64,000 nucleotides of DNA from Ecdyonurus torrentis (GCA_949318235.1 OX439132.1:43076331-43140330), one strand, 5' to 3'. Shown: positions 37,907 through 52,182, numbered from the stretch's first letter. Notes: a model not told the origin generated them from the letters alone. A program made the numbers and translations.

Positions 37907-38480
37907 CACCCTATATAATAATATGGTTTAAATTGCGAGTACTGGATGATCCGGCCCTATATGTCTGGTCTCACCTGCATGCAGTATTACTTGCTTGACT
38001 GTATATGTTTGCTGCTGCTGCAGTCTGCAATGCATTTGCATATTATAAACTCACGTGACTGTACGTGACCTCTCTCTATATCTCTGTGTGCTGTGCGAGA
38101 CACTGCAGCACTTCATGTATAATATATACTCGACAACAATACTCGTTCTCCGAGCCAAAGTTAAGCCAACCAGACTTAAGAGTACCGCACCCTGACTATA
38201 CGACCACCGCAGAGAAAAACCTCTTTAATCTTAGGTCTTTGTATATATGTATTTACTATTACGTCATCAATGTCGCGAAATTAAAATACACGGGAAATAG
38301 TGATCGCTTGAACACTATTCTCTCCTGTGTATATATATATATAAAAAATTAATGAAAAGAAAATGAAAATTTTTAGGAAACAAGAATAACAGGATTTACG
38401 TATATCAATGTTTCATTTTCTCTAATTACATTTCGTTATTTTTATATTAGATTGGTATAGCATCCGAGAGTTGTATCGAC

Positions 38481-38716
<236 letters not shown>

Positions 38717-39177
38717 ATTATCAAGTCATTCAGTGATTCGAAAAAGTTACAAGAGAGGGGGGAGATTACTGTAAATCAGTTCATATTATCAGCATTCAAG
38801 CCTTATGTATTAAAAAGTAATATGATTTTTCATATATTTAATATGATATTGAAGTTAATTTAGGTGGAAAAACCTATACCTCATTATGCAAACACAAAAA
38901 AAAAAAAAAAAATGTATATTTATACGTATAAGTTTACCGTTTCTTTATACAGGATAAAAATGAAGTAATAATTAACCGATTGAAATAAATTTTTTATATG
39001 AATGTAAAAAATAGTATATAATATTTCTTTAGTGTATAAATATATGTAATATTATGTATACAGCTGCGCCACTCTTACTTGTTAGCGTGAATCAAGTACG
39101 TATTCACATAGAGACGAAGCGTATTTATCTTTATTGCATATTATTTTAAAATAGCGTGATATTTCATTAATTTATTC

Positions 39178-39215
<38 letters not shown>

Positions 39216-39335
39216 AATCATGTGTGCTATTTTTAAAAGTAATTTTTGAAACAATCTATTTTGCACGCCCTATACTGACTGGCACTAGAACTTATAAACA
39301 TTGTTGGCAGACGATTTTTATCCTTTTTCGTCATA

Positions 39336-39592
39336 TAGGGTATATCTGCATGTCGAATGCGCTTCGACGCCATACTGGATCAATGAAAAACATTGTTCAG
39401 CATAGGACTTTGTTGATGGCTATTTTCTTTGGGAAATCGTTTTTTTTTTTTTTTTTTTTTTTTTATGATTATTTTTCTCATAATACTGGAATTGCTAATT
39501 CAACCTATTAACAGCATCAATGCTCTCAAAAATATTGCTTTTAGTATTTTTAAACTAGCAGAATGAGTAATTTTCCTATATGCGGCCCATGG
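39336..39592 (+). mobile_element. MITE family A, copy 6 (3' end missing)
   Basis: It starts TAGGGTATATCTGCATG and follows the family through TTCGACGCCATACTGG, a T run and AACAGCATCAATGCTCTC. It stops near TATATGCGGCCCATGG, so roughly the last 50 bases and the 3' inverted repeat are missing. Confidence 0.75.
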
Positions 39593-39994
39593 AAAGTAAA
39601 ATAATAATAAATAAATGAAGCTCTTTCATAAAATATAATAAAATAGAAATAAAAATCTGAACGTAATTAAATATTCTCATGAGAATTAAATATTCACATG
39701 AAACCATACAAGTTGCTTTGCTTACTAATGTTTTTGTATGTGAGGATTTGAGTTGACTAATCTTATGCGTGAGGTCCACACCCATATGTTCACGTAATAT
39801 AATTTTTTTTATTATTATTGTATATACAGTATGTCGCGTCACGTTGCTTAACAATATAGAACTAAACGTGTCTCCGATGTTTTAAACTGTAGTCGGCTAC
39901 AGTATACATATAACATAATATTGTAATCAGTTCACAATATATAGGAGAGACAATGCACAATCTTTATGAATACTCTAAGCTTAATTATAAATAT

Positions 39995-40065
<71 letters not shown>

Positions 40066-40944
40066 ATATTGTAGGTGTTGCGAATATCATTGTATATGTA
40101 CTTGTAATAATAGATTTTTGCATGCATGTACTACATGTTGTTATATTATTATTGTGTACACCCAATATTATCTTAAAATTTAAATATTCATACATCGTGT
40201 GAGTTCACTTTTAATTTTAATTTTTTTTTCTCTTTCTTTCTATTGTTATTGTAATATATAGCGCGCAGGAGGTGTTAAAATTTAATAACTTTTAACATAT
40301 TGTGTATATGAAATTATTGTATACGGATATAGTATATTAAATATTTTTATATATATTATTATATTTAGTTCTTTATAATAATGACTACGGGGCATGCTTT
40401 AGTTTAGGCAATCTTTTTAAATTTCAATTAATATAATATACTCTCAATAACACTTTTATTATAATCTTAAGTGTATGGTTGTAACAAAAAGAAATGATAA
40501 TAATAAAGATGATTTTTCTTTATATGGATAAATTGTTTTGTATGAAATAGGTTGCCATCATTTAAAATGTGGTCGGAATAATAATAATAATAAAACAATA
40601 ATAATAATAAAAAAAAAAAAAAAAAACGTAAGCCAGACTGAGAAGATTGAAAGTGATCATTGAAATTAACATTAGGCCTTATGGACTAAAAATGTCTGAG
40701 AAAAATAATTGGGGGGGAAAAAATATAATTTTGACTTTATATGTTTGGATTTGTCTCATCCTGAAATATAATTTTCATTTAAATAAGCATGGGGACTAAA
40801 AAAATTTAAGGAAAAAAAAAAAAAAAAAAAAGTGAATTTATATATTAAAGTTGTCTAATCCTGAAATATACTTTTCTGCCTGTTTGACCTCTGAAACTGA
40901 GGTAATATCAAAGTATCTATATGTATTTTATGTACTGTACATTG
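39593..40944. other. AT-rich non-coding DNA between MITEs
   Basis: No gene is seen. Apart from the GA tract it holds AAT-rich repeats at 40575-40626 and an A run near 40810-40831. Confidence 0.5.
39998..40061. repeat. (GA)n microsatellite
   Basis: This is a perfect GA tract of about 64 bases. Confidence 0.96.
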
Positions 40945-41068
40945 TACAGCTCTGGCCAAAAGTTAGAGAACGGAGTAGCAGCGGCCGCTGCGTTTTCTCA
41001 TAAGGATAACATAATGTGATTGCGGGTTGCGTATGCAAATCGTTCCCAAACTTTTGGCCAGAGCTGTA
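40945..41068. mobile_element. short Tc1/mariner-type MITE
   Basis: This 120-bp element (40947-41066) lies within TA dinucleotides. Its inverted repeats share CAGCTCTGGCCAAAAGTT exactly and then match 6 of 8 further bases up to GAACG. The CTGGCCAAAAGTTTG-type end and the TA flank are typical of Tc1-like elements. The centre contains GCGGCCGCTGCG and no coding capacity. Confidence 0.85.
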
Positions 41069-41694
41069 CATATTTTGTATATTCATCTATTCTATTACTA
41101 CAGTTCTTTAGCTTCATATTAATAATACGCGCCATACGGTACACATCATGCAGTCATGGAGCACATGCATGAGTCATTCATTATAATGCCAAGCAAGCCA
41201 AGTAACTAGCGTCATTGTTAACAAAGAAATTTCAAGCTTGTTATTAAAATTAATTACAATATATCAACATTTGAAGATCCTCTTTGAAGATTGACCGCAC
41301 AATATATTTTTTATTTTGATTTCTTCTCTATTACGATGTTTAAATTGTCACACCGACTGCATTTTAGTTTGCTTTTTTTTCTATGTCACTCGATTTGACA
41401 CACAAAAACAGATATAAAAAGAACGTGAAAATATTTGATTGACATTAAAAAATTGCTTTAAAAAAAATTTAATTGCTTAATTAAGATATAACGAAAGAAT
41501 GAAAACCAATAAATTGATTTAGCACGGTTTTAGTTTTTCCATAAAAAAACAACTAAAAATAATTGTATATATTGTCTTATTATATAGCATGATGATTTTG
41601 TACAGTGATTATTATTGGTGTTAAGGTTCGTCATAATAGTATTTAATTTATATTATAATAATAAACATTATATAAGATTCGGTTCACTGACTTT

Positions 41695-41990
41695 ACGGAG
41701 TATATAAGGCCGCAGGAATGTTATAGAGTTGATGCTGTATATATAAAATTTTTAATTTTCGTGGCCACTTCAATAACAAAAGAGACTCTTCTCTTTCTCT
41801 CTCTTTTTTCTCTTCACCTCTGCATCACGGCGTGCAAGGGTCATTCTAAGTTACAATCACGAAGTTAGCCAGGCTAGGTGCACGCCATCAAGTCGATATT
41901 ATATACGACACAACAAGCTAAGTACCGTCAGGAACCAATGCGGATCTGTATAGAACTCATGCCGGTCATAACACCTAATCACTAGGCCAA
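41695..41990 (+). promoter_or_regulatory. unique GC-richer block with a TATA-like box
   Basis: TATATAAGGCCGCAGG starts at 41701, and 41820-41990 is unique and GC-richer (ATCACGGCGTGCAAGGG, CCAGGCTAGGTGCACGCC). No credible frame follows. The evidence is weak. Confidence 0.18.
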
Positions 41991-42573
41991 TAAACTTACA
42001 TACATATACACAAATTGGAAAAAAAAAAAAAAAATTGTTTTTATATATATATTTATAAATATGATATCATCATCAAATATCTGCGTGAGTATTATTTTAT
42101 TTTAGATTGAAAATATATAATAAAAGTTTTTATATTTATCAATTTTAAAATATCTTTTCGCGTTCTTTTTTTTTCCGTGAATGAAATATTACTTTTATCT
42201 TCATAATATGATATTTTTTATATTTAAGAAATGACAGTGTTTAATGTATTTAACATTTAAATTTACACGAAAAAAAGATATCTGTCAAAATCATGATATT
42301 TTATTTCGATGTGTAGGAGGAAATATTTAGCAAAACCATTTTATATATCGAGTCTTATAGCATTTTCTCATGTATTTTGACATCTTAAAATGTTTATTAT
42401 ATCCTATAATTGACGTAATTGCAATTGTAAATATTTTTCATTACTGCATGATCAATTTAATTTTGTGTTGTTTTTATATATAAGAATAACATTGAGTAAA
42501 TAACTTCTTGTTCACTGTATACGTTTGCAGCAAGGAAAAATTGTCTAATTCAGATCGTCAGTTAAATGTTATA

Positions 42574-42578
<5 letters not shown>

Positions 42579-42627
<49 letters not shown>
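42579..42627. repeat. (GA)n microsatellite
   Basis: This is a perfect GA tract of about 49 bases. Confidence 0.96.
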
Positions 42628-42631
<4 letters not shown>

Positions 42632-42844
42632 TCGTGAATGATAAAATTTGGGTTTTAAGGCAAATCGCAACTTAAAATCAGTGGCGATTTTATTGTCTAT
42701 TTTCCTGAAATATTCCACAAATTCGTATTGCTTCATAAATCACAGAATTTTTCAAATTTCAAGAACTTAATGCTTGAGTAGTTTCATGAAAATTGTAAAA
42801 TACTATAGTTGCATTCGTTATTAAACTATACAGTATTCTCATAG

Positions 42845-42856
42845 TGTGTGTGTGTG

Positions 42857-42938
<82 letters not shown>
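42845..42938. repeat. (GT)n-(TA)n compound microsatellite
   Basis: A short GT run passes directly into about 80 bases of TA. Confidence 0.96.
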
Positions 42939-42941
<3 letters not shown>

Positions 42942-43252
42942 GTTCAGAGATGTTATTATAATAATAAAAAAAAAAATCAATAATAAGAGAAGACTAATTT
43001 TGTGGCTTGCAATTTATATTCTCTCCCAGTAATAATATTGGTTAAAGCGAGAATAATGTATACTCTCGCACCTGCCTCGCATTATTTTGTCCGGTTTGGT
43101 CAGTCGCGTTCGTTAATACATAATAATATATTTATATATATATATTTTTTTATACACGTACTTCTTTTTCTCGTTGTCTTATTTGGAAGTCAAGGTCGGT
43201 TCATCACGTGTTCATTCAAATGAGATTTTAAATGTTAAAATTATTATCTTGA

Positions 43253-43391
<139 letters not shown>

Positions 43392-44142
43392 TCACTCATG
43401 TGTGCTACATCATGTCAAAATTACTCCTCTTCATAATTTTACATCACTTGTAATACGTCCACCTTAATTACTTACTATATGATATATATATATATATATA
43501 AATTTAATTAATATATGTGTCTTTTAATATATTTAAATTTAGAAAGTTTAATAGAGATATTGATAAATTTATTATACTTTAATGAATATTTAAAAGTGTT
43601 AAATTCAATTCAAAAGTGCTACCTAATAATTTTCTTTCTTTTTTTATATATATACAACGTAAAGTAGCGCAGTTACTCCCTCGCAATGTTTTTCAATTGT
43701 GTAATTTTGTGTTCCATATAATAACTGTAAGACAAAAGTTAATAAAAGTGTGCTGGCTTATAGTAAATAAATCTTTACTAATTTTTGGCAGTAAGATCTA
43801 TAGTATATTAACCACCTTCTTCTTTTATAATGATAAGTCATATATATACTCGTATATCGTAGTGATCGATTTCGATTAATTGATATACTGATTTCTATAT
43901 AAAGCAAGTTTATAATCGATATACGTTCGGCTGTATATTTTCTGATAATTACGATTTGTCGTAGTAAAATCGATAAATCGTCTTTATAATTTTCTTATTT
44001 TAGTGTCCAGTTTTTGTATGTGTATATTTTATTTATATATATATATGAACCACCCACTAATCAGCTGGATATATGGAGCTCTATGTTTGGTAAATGGGTG
44101 GACAAGAACGGAGTATATCTACTGCTGAGGCAACTCTTTTCA

Positions 44143-44174
<32 letters not shown>

Positions 44175-45021
44175 TATATTTTTATATATTATTCACTCAC
44201 CTTGCTTCCCTAGCATATCTATATTAACGCTATATAACTTTTGCACTCAACCAAAACTTTTAGAGGTCTGTGTTAATGTTATTTTCAGTCTTATGGGTGT
44301 AGCCTTTTCCACCCATATAGCATAACTAAAACTTATACTATATTATAAAAAGATATGCAGCTACAGATTTATGGGCAAAAAAAAAAAGAAATAATATTTT
44401 TTAACTTGACCACCATTTAAATGGTAGTCAACCTTTCACTCTTATAGACCGCATTCTTTCTAATTTTTTTTTTTCTTATTATATTATGCTATAGCCAAAT
44501 TATCTCATATTTTTTGTTGTTGTATAATAATAGACATATACAATAATTAAAATAGAAATCGGGTCTATTTTTGTCATCACCTCTTGTTGGTATAATTAAA
44601 AAAAATAGTTATAAACAAAATCACTTTCTCTACTACGAAATATTATAATAAATAATTTTATCAATATAATAATTCATTCTTTTTTTTCAACAAAGAAAGG
44701 TTAATTGATATTAATATTATTTTTTTTGTATAATTATATATGGAAAGAAAAATAAATAATTAGGTGATGATAAATTACGATGAAATAAATTCTCCTATTT
44801 TGTTCGACCTTTGTTGTTGTTTAAAATTCTCTAGGTTGTCCCTGACAAGGCTGTTTCTCGTTGGTACAGTTACGCAAATTAATATAATTGTCCTGTGTTC
44901 TACTTTGTATATCTTATTTATGATGATAATGTCAAGTGGGACTTTGATTATATACCTCAATACTTATTATTATATTGATCAGTAATAGACACATTGATTT
45001 ATGATATTATGTATAAGATAC

Positions 45022-45355
45022 TTAAAGGAACAGACCAGAGAAAACCATAAGCATTTATATCACAAAACACTTGATAGGATTTACTTAAATAACATTAGTT
45101 TGTCTCAAAACCCAACAGTAGCCCCGTAGCAGTGATCAGAAAATTCCATTTTTGCAACCCGCAAAACATTTTCATACTAATTTTTGCATGTTTCTGACGT
45201 CATAAACATGAATTTTCACGCAAATTGCATACTTTACAGTTTTTTCACGCTCTCGTGGGGCTACATTAACAATCTGGTGTCATTAGTTTTGAAGATCCCA
45301 TTTCGTGTTTATTCATTAAAAAGCACATGTTGTTTTATGTGGTCTATGGCTTTAA
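45022..45355 (+). mobile_element. MITE family B, copy 3
   Basis: This is the best reference copy, 334 bp, TTAAAGGAACAGACC ... GGTCTATGGCTTTAA. TGACGTCA at 45195-45202 lies in a larger palindrome (CATGTTTC-TGACGTCA-TAAACATG). It forms an inverted pair with copy 4, 394 bases downstream. Confidence 0.87.
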
Positions 45356-45517
45356 TTCTATTATTGCTTTATGGAAATTTCATATTATTATGTTTTTTAT
45401 ATGGAGCATGGTAAAAATATACAAGTTCTGTTGTTTATGATATTTTATAATATAATACTAGGATAATGGACTTTTAACTGATTTTATTACGTTGTACAGA
45501 CATGGTGATATAAAGTT

Positions 45518-45606
45518 TTACTCTATTACCTTATACAATGCATTTATATGGAGACTTTAATTAACGCAATTCTCCACATAAATGCATGGTTTTTCTATAA
45601 GCCAAT
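45518..45606. repeat. family G short hairpin repeat, copy 4
   Basis: TGCATTTATATGGAGA pairs imperfectly with TCTCCACATAAATGCA around AATTAACG. The flanks TTACTCTATTACCTT and ATAAGCCAAT match the other copies. It lies between the two inverted family B MITEs. Confidence 0.55.
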
Positions 45607-45749
45607 TTACAGTATAATTCTATGTAACAGTATTTGTATACATCAATTATGGCTATGTATGGGAACTGTATTGCTTCTGAGATGGTAAAAAGTTACTTTG
45701 CTGTACAGCAGAATAGAGTTAACAACTCTGTAGTCTCTACTTTCTATTT

Positions 45750-46092
45750 TTAAAGCCATAGACCGCATAAAACAACATGTGCTTGTAAATGAATAAACAC
45801 GAAATGGGATCTTCACAACTGATGACAATTTTTACCAGAATGTTAATGTAACCCCACGAGAGAGCGTGAAAAAACTGTAAAGTATGCAATTTGCGTGAAA
45901 ATTCATGTTTATGACGTCAGAAACATGCAAAAATTAGTATAAAAATGTTATGCGGGTTGCATAAATCGAATTTTCTAATCTCTGCTACGGGGCTACTGTT
46001 GGGCTTTGAGACAAACTAATTTTATTTATGTAAATCCCATCAAGTGTTTTGTGATATAAATGCTTATATTTTTCTCCGGTCTATTCCTTTAA
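45750..46092 (-). mobile_element. MITE family B, copy 4
   Basis: This copy is inverted relative to copy 3, TTAAAGCCATAGACC ... GGTCTATTCCTTTAA, with TTAA at both ends. TGACGTCA is at 45912-45919. Confidence 0.87.
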
Positions 46093-46100
46093 GGCTTATA

Positions 46101-46609
46101 TAACGTCAGTCCTGGAAATATCGAAAAATCTCATAAACAGTTCGAGATTTTATTATTATTATTATTTTGTTTAAAGACCATTAGAAAAAAGCATGATCTA
46201 CGAGCTAGTCATAATATTCAAGTTTCCATTAAATATTAAAGATATTTATGTTGAAAATTTGCATATGATTAACATTTCTTACATTTTTTTTCCTATTTCT
46301 AAATTTTTTTAGTTCGAGAACTTTTATTTAAAATTTCTGATATTATAGAGATATTTTTATGCTCTGTTGGTTACTTATATTCAAATTCCCATCTTGTTTT
46401 TGAGAAAATTAAGCTATTTTAATCATTTAAATAAATATATATAACATTAAAAGAGGGGGGGGGGGGTATAAAAATCATTGGTGAGAAATCTATAAGAAGA
46501 AATTATCTTTACACTTTTAGTTTGATAAAAATGAGGTATCCAAAAATAGTTTTTAAAATATTTTTAAAAATATGTTTTAAAAAAGGGTACGTTTCCAGAA
46601 CTGAGGTTA
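46101..46609. mobile_element. candidate 509-bp terminal-inverted-repeat element
   Basis: TAACGTCAGTCCTGGAAA at 46101 matches the reverse complement of TTTCCAGAACTGAGGTTA (ending 46609) at 16 of 18 positions. Between them is AT-rich non-coding DNA with a run of about 12 G near 46455. No second copy or clear target duplication is seen in this window. Confidence 0.45.
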
Positions 46610-46752
46610 ACCCTTATACTGAAACTTGCTATGTAAATACATGGTATGTTCATAAAACAGTAGAATAGAATTTTGTATCAAAGAGACTGTATAGATTTTG
46701 TTACGCATGAATATGCATATCAAAGCTCAACTATATAGAGTGAGGACCTTCA

Positions 46753-46784
<32 letters not shown>

Positions 46785-47477
46785 ACCAATAAAAAAATTA
46801 TTTAATGTGCGGTTGATCAACGTGGGAAATATACCCAGTGTCACGTTTGTATGAAAAAAAAAATTTTTTACATTATTTTTTAATTTTTATACATCCAACA
46901 AAGAAAAACTAAAAGACGGGTTGATGTATAGGTTTACTCTATAGTAAAAGTTATAACAGCATAACTCACTATATATAATATAATATATAATATTACAGTT
47001 AGAATTATCTGACGTTAAAAATTATATATCATTTTTCTTTAGTATAAATATTTTTGCTTTCTTTTAAATATACAGTACAGCTGGATAAAGAAAGTATTAT
47101 ATAGAAGATATTAATAATCATCGTTCATATTGTTGCAATTATTATAATACAGAAACAACATTTTTCTTAATTTTGCAATATATAAAATTTGCAACGTTCT
47201 TGTTCTATTGTTTCAAGGAACATAACAGAAAATAAAAATTTATTTTATGCTTGATTTAATTGTGTAATAAAAGTATAAAAATCGATTTATAGTTTTAATT
47301 TTAGGTTGTAAGTACTGTGTATTCTTTACTCAATAACATAGATTTTTTTATGATCTTTTTTGTAAATAATAATAATAATAAACATCATTGAAGCTCATAC
47401 CGATTTACTCAGCCATATATGTATTTATTTTCATTCTGAAATCATTTTTTTGAAATTTGAGTTTTACTGAAAAGTAT

Positions 47478-47818
47478 TTAAGGCAGGAAATCAGGTACTG
47501 CGGGATTTGACTAAAAAATTGTAAAGATAGAAAAATCTGACATTTTGCATAGTGATACATTAGGATATGGTATATCTTCAAAAATGTAAAAAATTTGGGA
47601 GATCACCGCATGCTAGATTTTAAATTCATTTTTTAAAGTTTTAGTCCCATAAGAGCATATGTTAATTTCAATAACTATTTTCTCTCTTATCTGATGGTCA
47701 CGGGTTCTGAAAATTTTATCATAGGTAACTGTTACTGTTAACTTTTAAAGTGCATCATAAAGTTTGCAGTTTTCTTTTTAGATTTTGAAATACTAGCCAT
47801 CTGAATTCAAGCCTTAAA
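47478..47818 (+). mobile_element. MITE family D, copy 2 (TTAA ends)
   Basis: This 341-bp copy starts TTAAGGCAGGAAATCAG and ends CTGAATTCAAGCCTTAA, giving imperfect inverted repeats of about 17 bases inside TTAA. It lacks the A-tract expansion of copy 1. Confidence 0.84.
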
Positions 47819-49505
47819 AAGTTATAATGTATATTTATCTGCTTATTTAATAGACATTAATATCTATACATTTTAATATTAAAGTAGTTTTTCAGACATA
47901 CAAGCCAGGAAATATTATTTACATAGTATAATCGATTCTTATTAACATATATATAATATTTTTTTTATTAGCTTACTAAAATTGATTCTGAGATTTGGAA
48001 ATGCGTGTAGACAGTTCACCCTTGAACACATGCATATTTGATGAGCGGCACCAAGTATATAGTAGTCAGATAGCTACGAGTCATGCAAAGGAAAAACTAT
48101 CAACTATTTATCTATAAACTACTTTAAATGCATACTGCATATTAGAAAAAGTTATATATGTATAGAAACTACTCAAACGATAACACACACACGAAAATAA
48201 CCACATAAATTTACTAGGAAACTATTTTTAGGAAGATAAAAAAAAAAATGTTTTTTATGTAGCTATAAAAAAAAAATTTAAACAACAATATTTTTTTATG
48301 TTTGAATATTTTTGATTTGTGTTGTATATGATGCTGTCATGTTGATGGATGATAGTTCGGTAATTACGTTGAGTTGTAGGTGTTTATTTGTGTAGTGCAG
48401 TAGAGCATGACTTTGAGACGTATTATACATATAGAGGACTTCAAACTACAGGTGCAATAGTCTGCAGGTACGCCGGTGTATATATAAGAGATGAAGATGC
48501 TCTTGAGAGAATTAAAGTCACGCTCATTGTATTAGGCACAAGGACCCAAACTTCATTCATGCCTCACCTCATTATTTTGACTATATTTGGAAGTATATAT
48601 ATTTCTAATTTGCTATTTTTGTGTTAGAGACAGTAATTTTCGTTTTTGTTTTTTCGTGACATCGGTGTGACTTTGGAGAAAACGCATTAGGGTTAAAGTT
48701 GGTGATAATATCGTGAACTAATGACTTATGTACTTAATTTTTTGTGTATTTTTGACACTTTTTCTGTAGCTCCGTCTAAATGAGAATATTATGGTAAAAA
48801 TCGTGAAATTAACATTTTAGTAATTACTGTGATATTTTTAATACGAATCACATAATTATAGGACACGACATTGGCATTCAGGCAAGTCGATCACTAGCAA
48901 GGATCAATAATTTTATTTTAGCTGGGTATAGGGCCTACCATGTTAAACTGATGTTTATAAGTTTCAACTCTTCGCTTCAAAAACACTTAAAATCGCACAT
49001 CACCATAAAGTAAAACTCACATAACTCAAAAAGAAGTTAGGATTTAAACGAGCTTCAATCAAAAGGAACAAGATGAAAAATGTGTGCAAAGCTGACTTCA
49101 AATAAAGTGATTGTGCTGAAAATTGCAGTTTGATAAAGCTGCATTTTTAAAGCATCCATGGATTAAGATGACATATTTATTCCCACATAAAAATAGAGGT
49201 AACAATGAGCACCTGCGTGATTATGCTGCCGCATGCTACTTATTGTATAACTAAAATAAATCGATCAATTTGACACCCTTGTCTGTAATTCAGACAATAC
49301 GTCTCTATATATAAATCAAATCAAGTGCAATAACAATGTAATCTTGTTACAAAATAGTTTCATGTATAAGAAATCCATCTTTCTCCCAGCTTTGTTGAAG
49401 GAAAAAATTAATAAAAACGTAATAATGTTTTTATGCTAGCCCAATGCATAGCAACATTTATGAATAACAACATAATTTATGCTGTATATTGTACAGTAAT
49501 TATAC
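47819..49505. other. non-coding DNA with one open stretch
   Basis: A 79-codon frame at 48388-48627 is GC-richer than its flanks. It includes an acceptor-like TTTGTGTAG and a donor-like CTGCAG/GTACGC at 48467, so a small exon near 48396-48466 cannot be excluded. The peptide is not recognised. Confidence 0.35.
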
Positions 49506-49801
49506 TATAGACCCCTTCCACATCCTTGTGCTTTTTCGCCATGTTTGTGGTGCCTTATGCATTGTCCAGCATAGGGGAAACATCATATCTCCTATAATTT
49601 TTCACATAAAAAGAGTTTATTTCAACAAAACAATTTTTTCATATATTCTTCGAGCTTATTAGGAGCTACAAATAAGACTGATTGAGATTTGAAGCTTCTT
49701 TTGCTATTAAAAAAATAAAAAATAACGTTTTTCCTATGTTGGCCTATGTATTCTTGACCAACAAAATGGTGGCTCTTAAATATGAGTGCAACCAGTCTAT
49801 A
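49506..49801 (+). mobile_element. MITE family C, copy 2
   Basis: This 296-bp copy starts TATAGACCCCTTCCACATCC and ends GAGTGCAACCAGTCTATA. The inverted repeats are imperfect (TATAGAC, then TTnCAC in common). The middle carries CAGCATAGGGGAAACATCAT and CCAACAAAATGGTGGCTC. Confidence 0.85.
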
Positions 49802-51200
49802 TATATAATAAATGTTACGCTCTTATGTATATTACAAAATAGCAACATTTTTGCTCAACAATATAGGAATTATTCAATGCAGAATACAGTAACGTACGTA
49901 ATTGATTGGTTCTGTGTTGATAATATTGTTGTCTAAGTCTCGTACAATTAAATAAATAAAAAAAAGTAAAGTAAAGCCTATATCTGAAGAGCAACAATAA
50001 GTAAATAAAGTTATGTACACATGGCCTTGCTTTAGTTAAGTTATTACATCGATGTGAATCGAGTCATCAATACAGGCAAGGTGAACGATATTATCAAAGG
50101 TGACAAAGTAATATTTTTATGTAATTCTTGGAAATTCCTTTTGTTTAAAATGGAGTAATTACAAATGTTTAACTCAAACCTTGCTTATCATGTAATAAAA
50201 AAATATATACAGTACATTAAAAATTTTATTCCTCAATATTGTTTTTAAACATTATTATTATTATTTTTTGTCAAGGATTTTTAAATTGTAGTAATCGACT
50301 ATTGAGTATTTAAACTGCAATAATGACTTGTTTTTTTATTATAGTTTGAAAATATATATAATTTCATTGACAGGGTCAGTTAGTCAGTTAATTTCAATTG
50401 CTTATTGTTTAACTCACTGAAAATTATACACGATCTTTTGGCCCCAATTTATATTTTAATACCCCGCGTATACTTTCTCCATATATAGTTTTTCATCAAG
50501 AAAAGTGAATTCATGTCATTTATTTATTCGCTTATATATACTTCATGGGAGTCTTGCATCGTGTATTCCCAGTTGTTTTTTTCACAGCTCAATTTTGATT
50601 GCGTAAATATTCGCTGCTTTCGCTCATTAAACCAAAATAATAATAATATTAAGATTCACATAAAATAAAAAAAGATAACAGTATGTAGTAATTTTTGACT
50701 CGTGTTATAATTTAGGCCAATTTTGTTAGAAATATAAAATTGTGATACAAACACTTAAAAAATAACTATTTTCTATTTTTCTTTTTTGAATTAGCTTGGG
50801 TATATTGTATTCAATTTAATACTACAATCAAACAAGATAGAAATTATATTGATTTCTGTCGTTCAGTCACTTTACAGAACAATCAAGATCACTTATAGTT
50901 GCGTTGTCATGATGTAAAAATAAATAAATAAATATACTCCCTGCTGATGTTTATTATTATCAATGGAAAATATACAAAAAAAAAAAAAAGTAAAAATATT
51001 TTAAGGAAAAGAGATGATGATAGAGGTACAAGTAGAAAAAACAAGGTCACTGGATTTCAGTGGAACCGATTGATTTTATAAGGATATAATTTTTATTTTA
51101 TTTTATTCTTCTTTTTTTCACCCATCCAAACGTAAAAACCAGCAAAGCATACCATTGAAATGCAGTTTATTAGGATTGGGTGTTCCGCAGCTTATTTCTG

Positions 51201-51236
<36 letters not shown>

Positions 51237-52182
51237 TCTATTCTGATAAATGTGGTGGCTGAATGGAGACAAATTACGATTGCAGAATCAGCACAAAAAA
51301 AAAATGTTTTTTTGTCATTTCTTTCATATCGATTATAAAAATATTATCCGTCTATAAATTGAGATTGTCTGGAGAAAAAAAATATATTTAGAGAGTAATC
51401 GGAATTTTTTTGAAAGAGAAATTAAAAGTTTGCATTTTTGTGAATATATATAAAACAATTTACATTTTTTTATATATAAAAGTAATTTTTCGTAAACCAC
51501 AAAATTGTGTATGAAAAAAAAAAAAAAAAAAAAGAAAAAGTTTATTATTTTTCCAACCAACACAAGCAAGGGTATTATTATAATAATAATAATAGGAAGA
51601 GCAAAACTTATGGGTGGACATTTGACTTTTTGAAATTCTCCCACGTCTTTACTGTCTCCACACCTTCACATGAAGGTCTTGATAATTCAAAAATATAAAT
51701 ATAAAATATAGCCACTTCACCTGTTGTTATTATTATACTAGACCCATATCACATAAGAGTAGGGTCTAAATCATTGTTAGAAGATAATTAATACCCTAGA
51801 GGGAGGAACCTTTTCTTATAGTCAATGTTACGTGATCTGTTAACACGACTATATTACACCTGTGGTTTTCAACCCTTTCAATCTTCTCAAATGTGGTATT
51901 AAATATTCACAAGAGCTTGGTCACCTTTCTTATTAAATCCTGATAATAAAGCAATATTTTATAAACCTATAACATTATAAGCTGTCCTTTTTTTTTATCA
52001 ATATACTATGGGAGAATATAAGATTTTTGTAAATAATTTATGAGGGGAACTACTTAAATATTTTATTATATATTATCTTCTTGTATTTCAATGGTGTTTC
52101 GATTTATATAATGATGAGGGAGAGAAATTTTTTATTTGTTTTTGTTTATAAACATTAATCTTTGAAATGGGTGAGAAAGGGG

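Noticed and set aside
36885..37958. A possible older hAT element bounded by CAGGGCCGGA and TCCGGCCCTA
   Set aside because: Only about 9 terminal bases agree, the last base does not fit, and I see no 8-bp duplication. The region is also occupied by nested elements.
49682..49936. Frames within or overlapping family C and A MITEs (also at 8669, 39224, 52779)
   Set aside because: They are not shared between copies of the same family, so they are not transposon genes.
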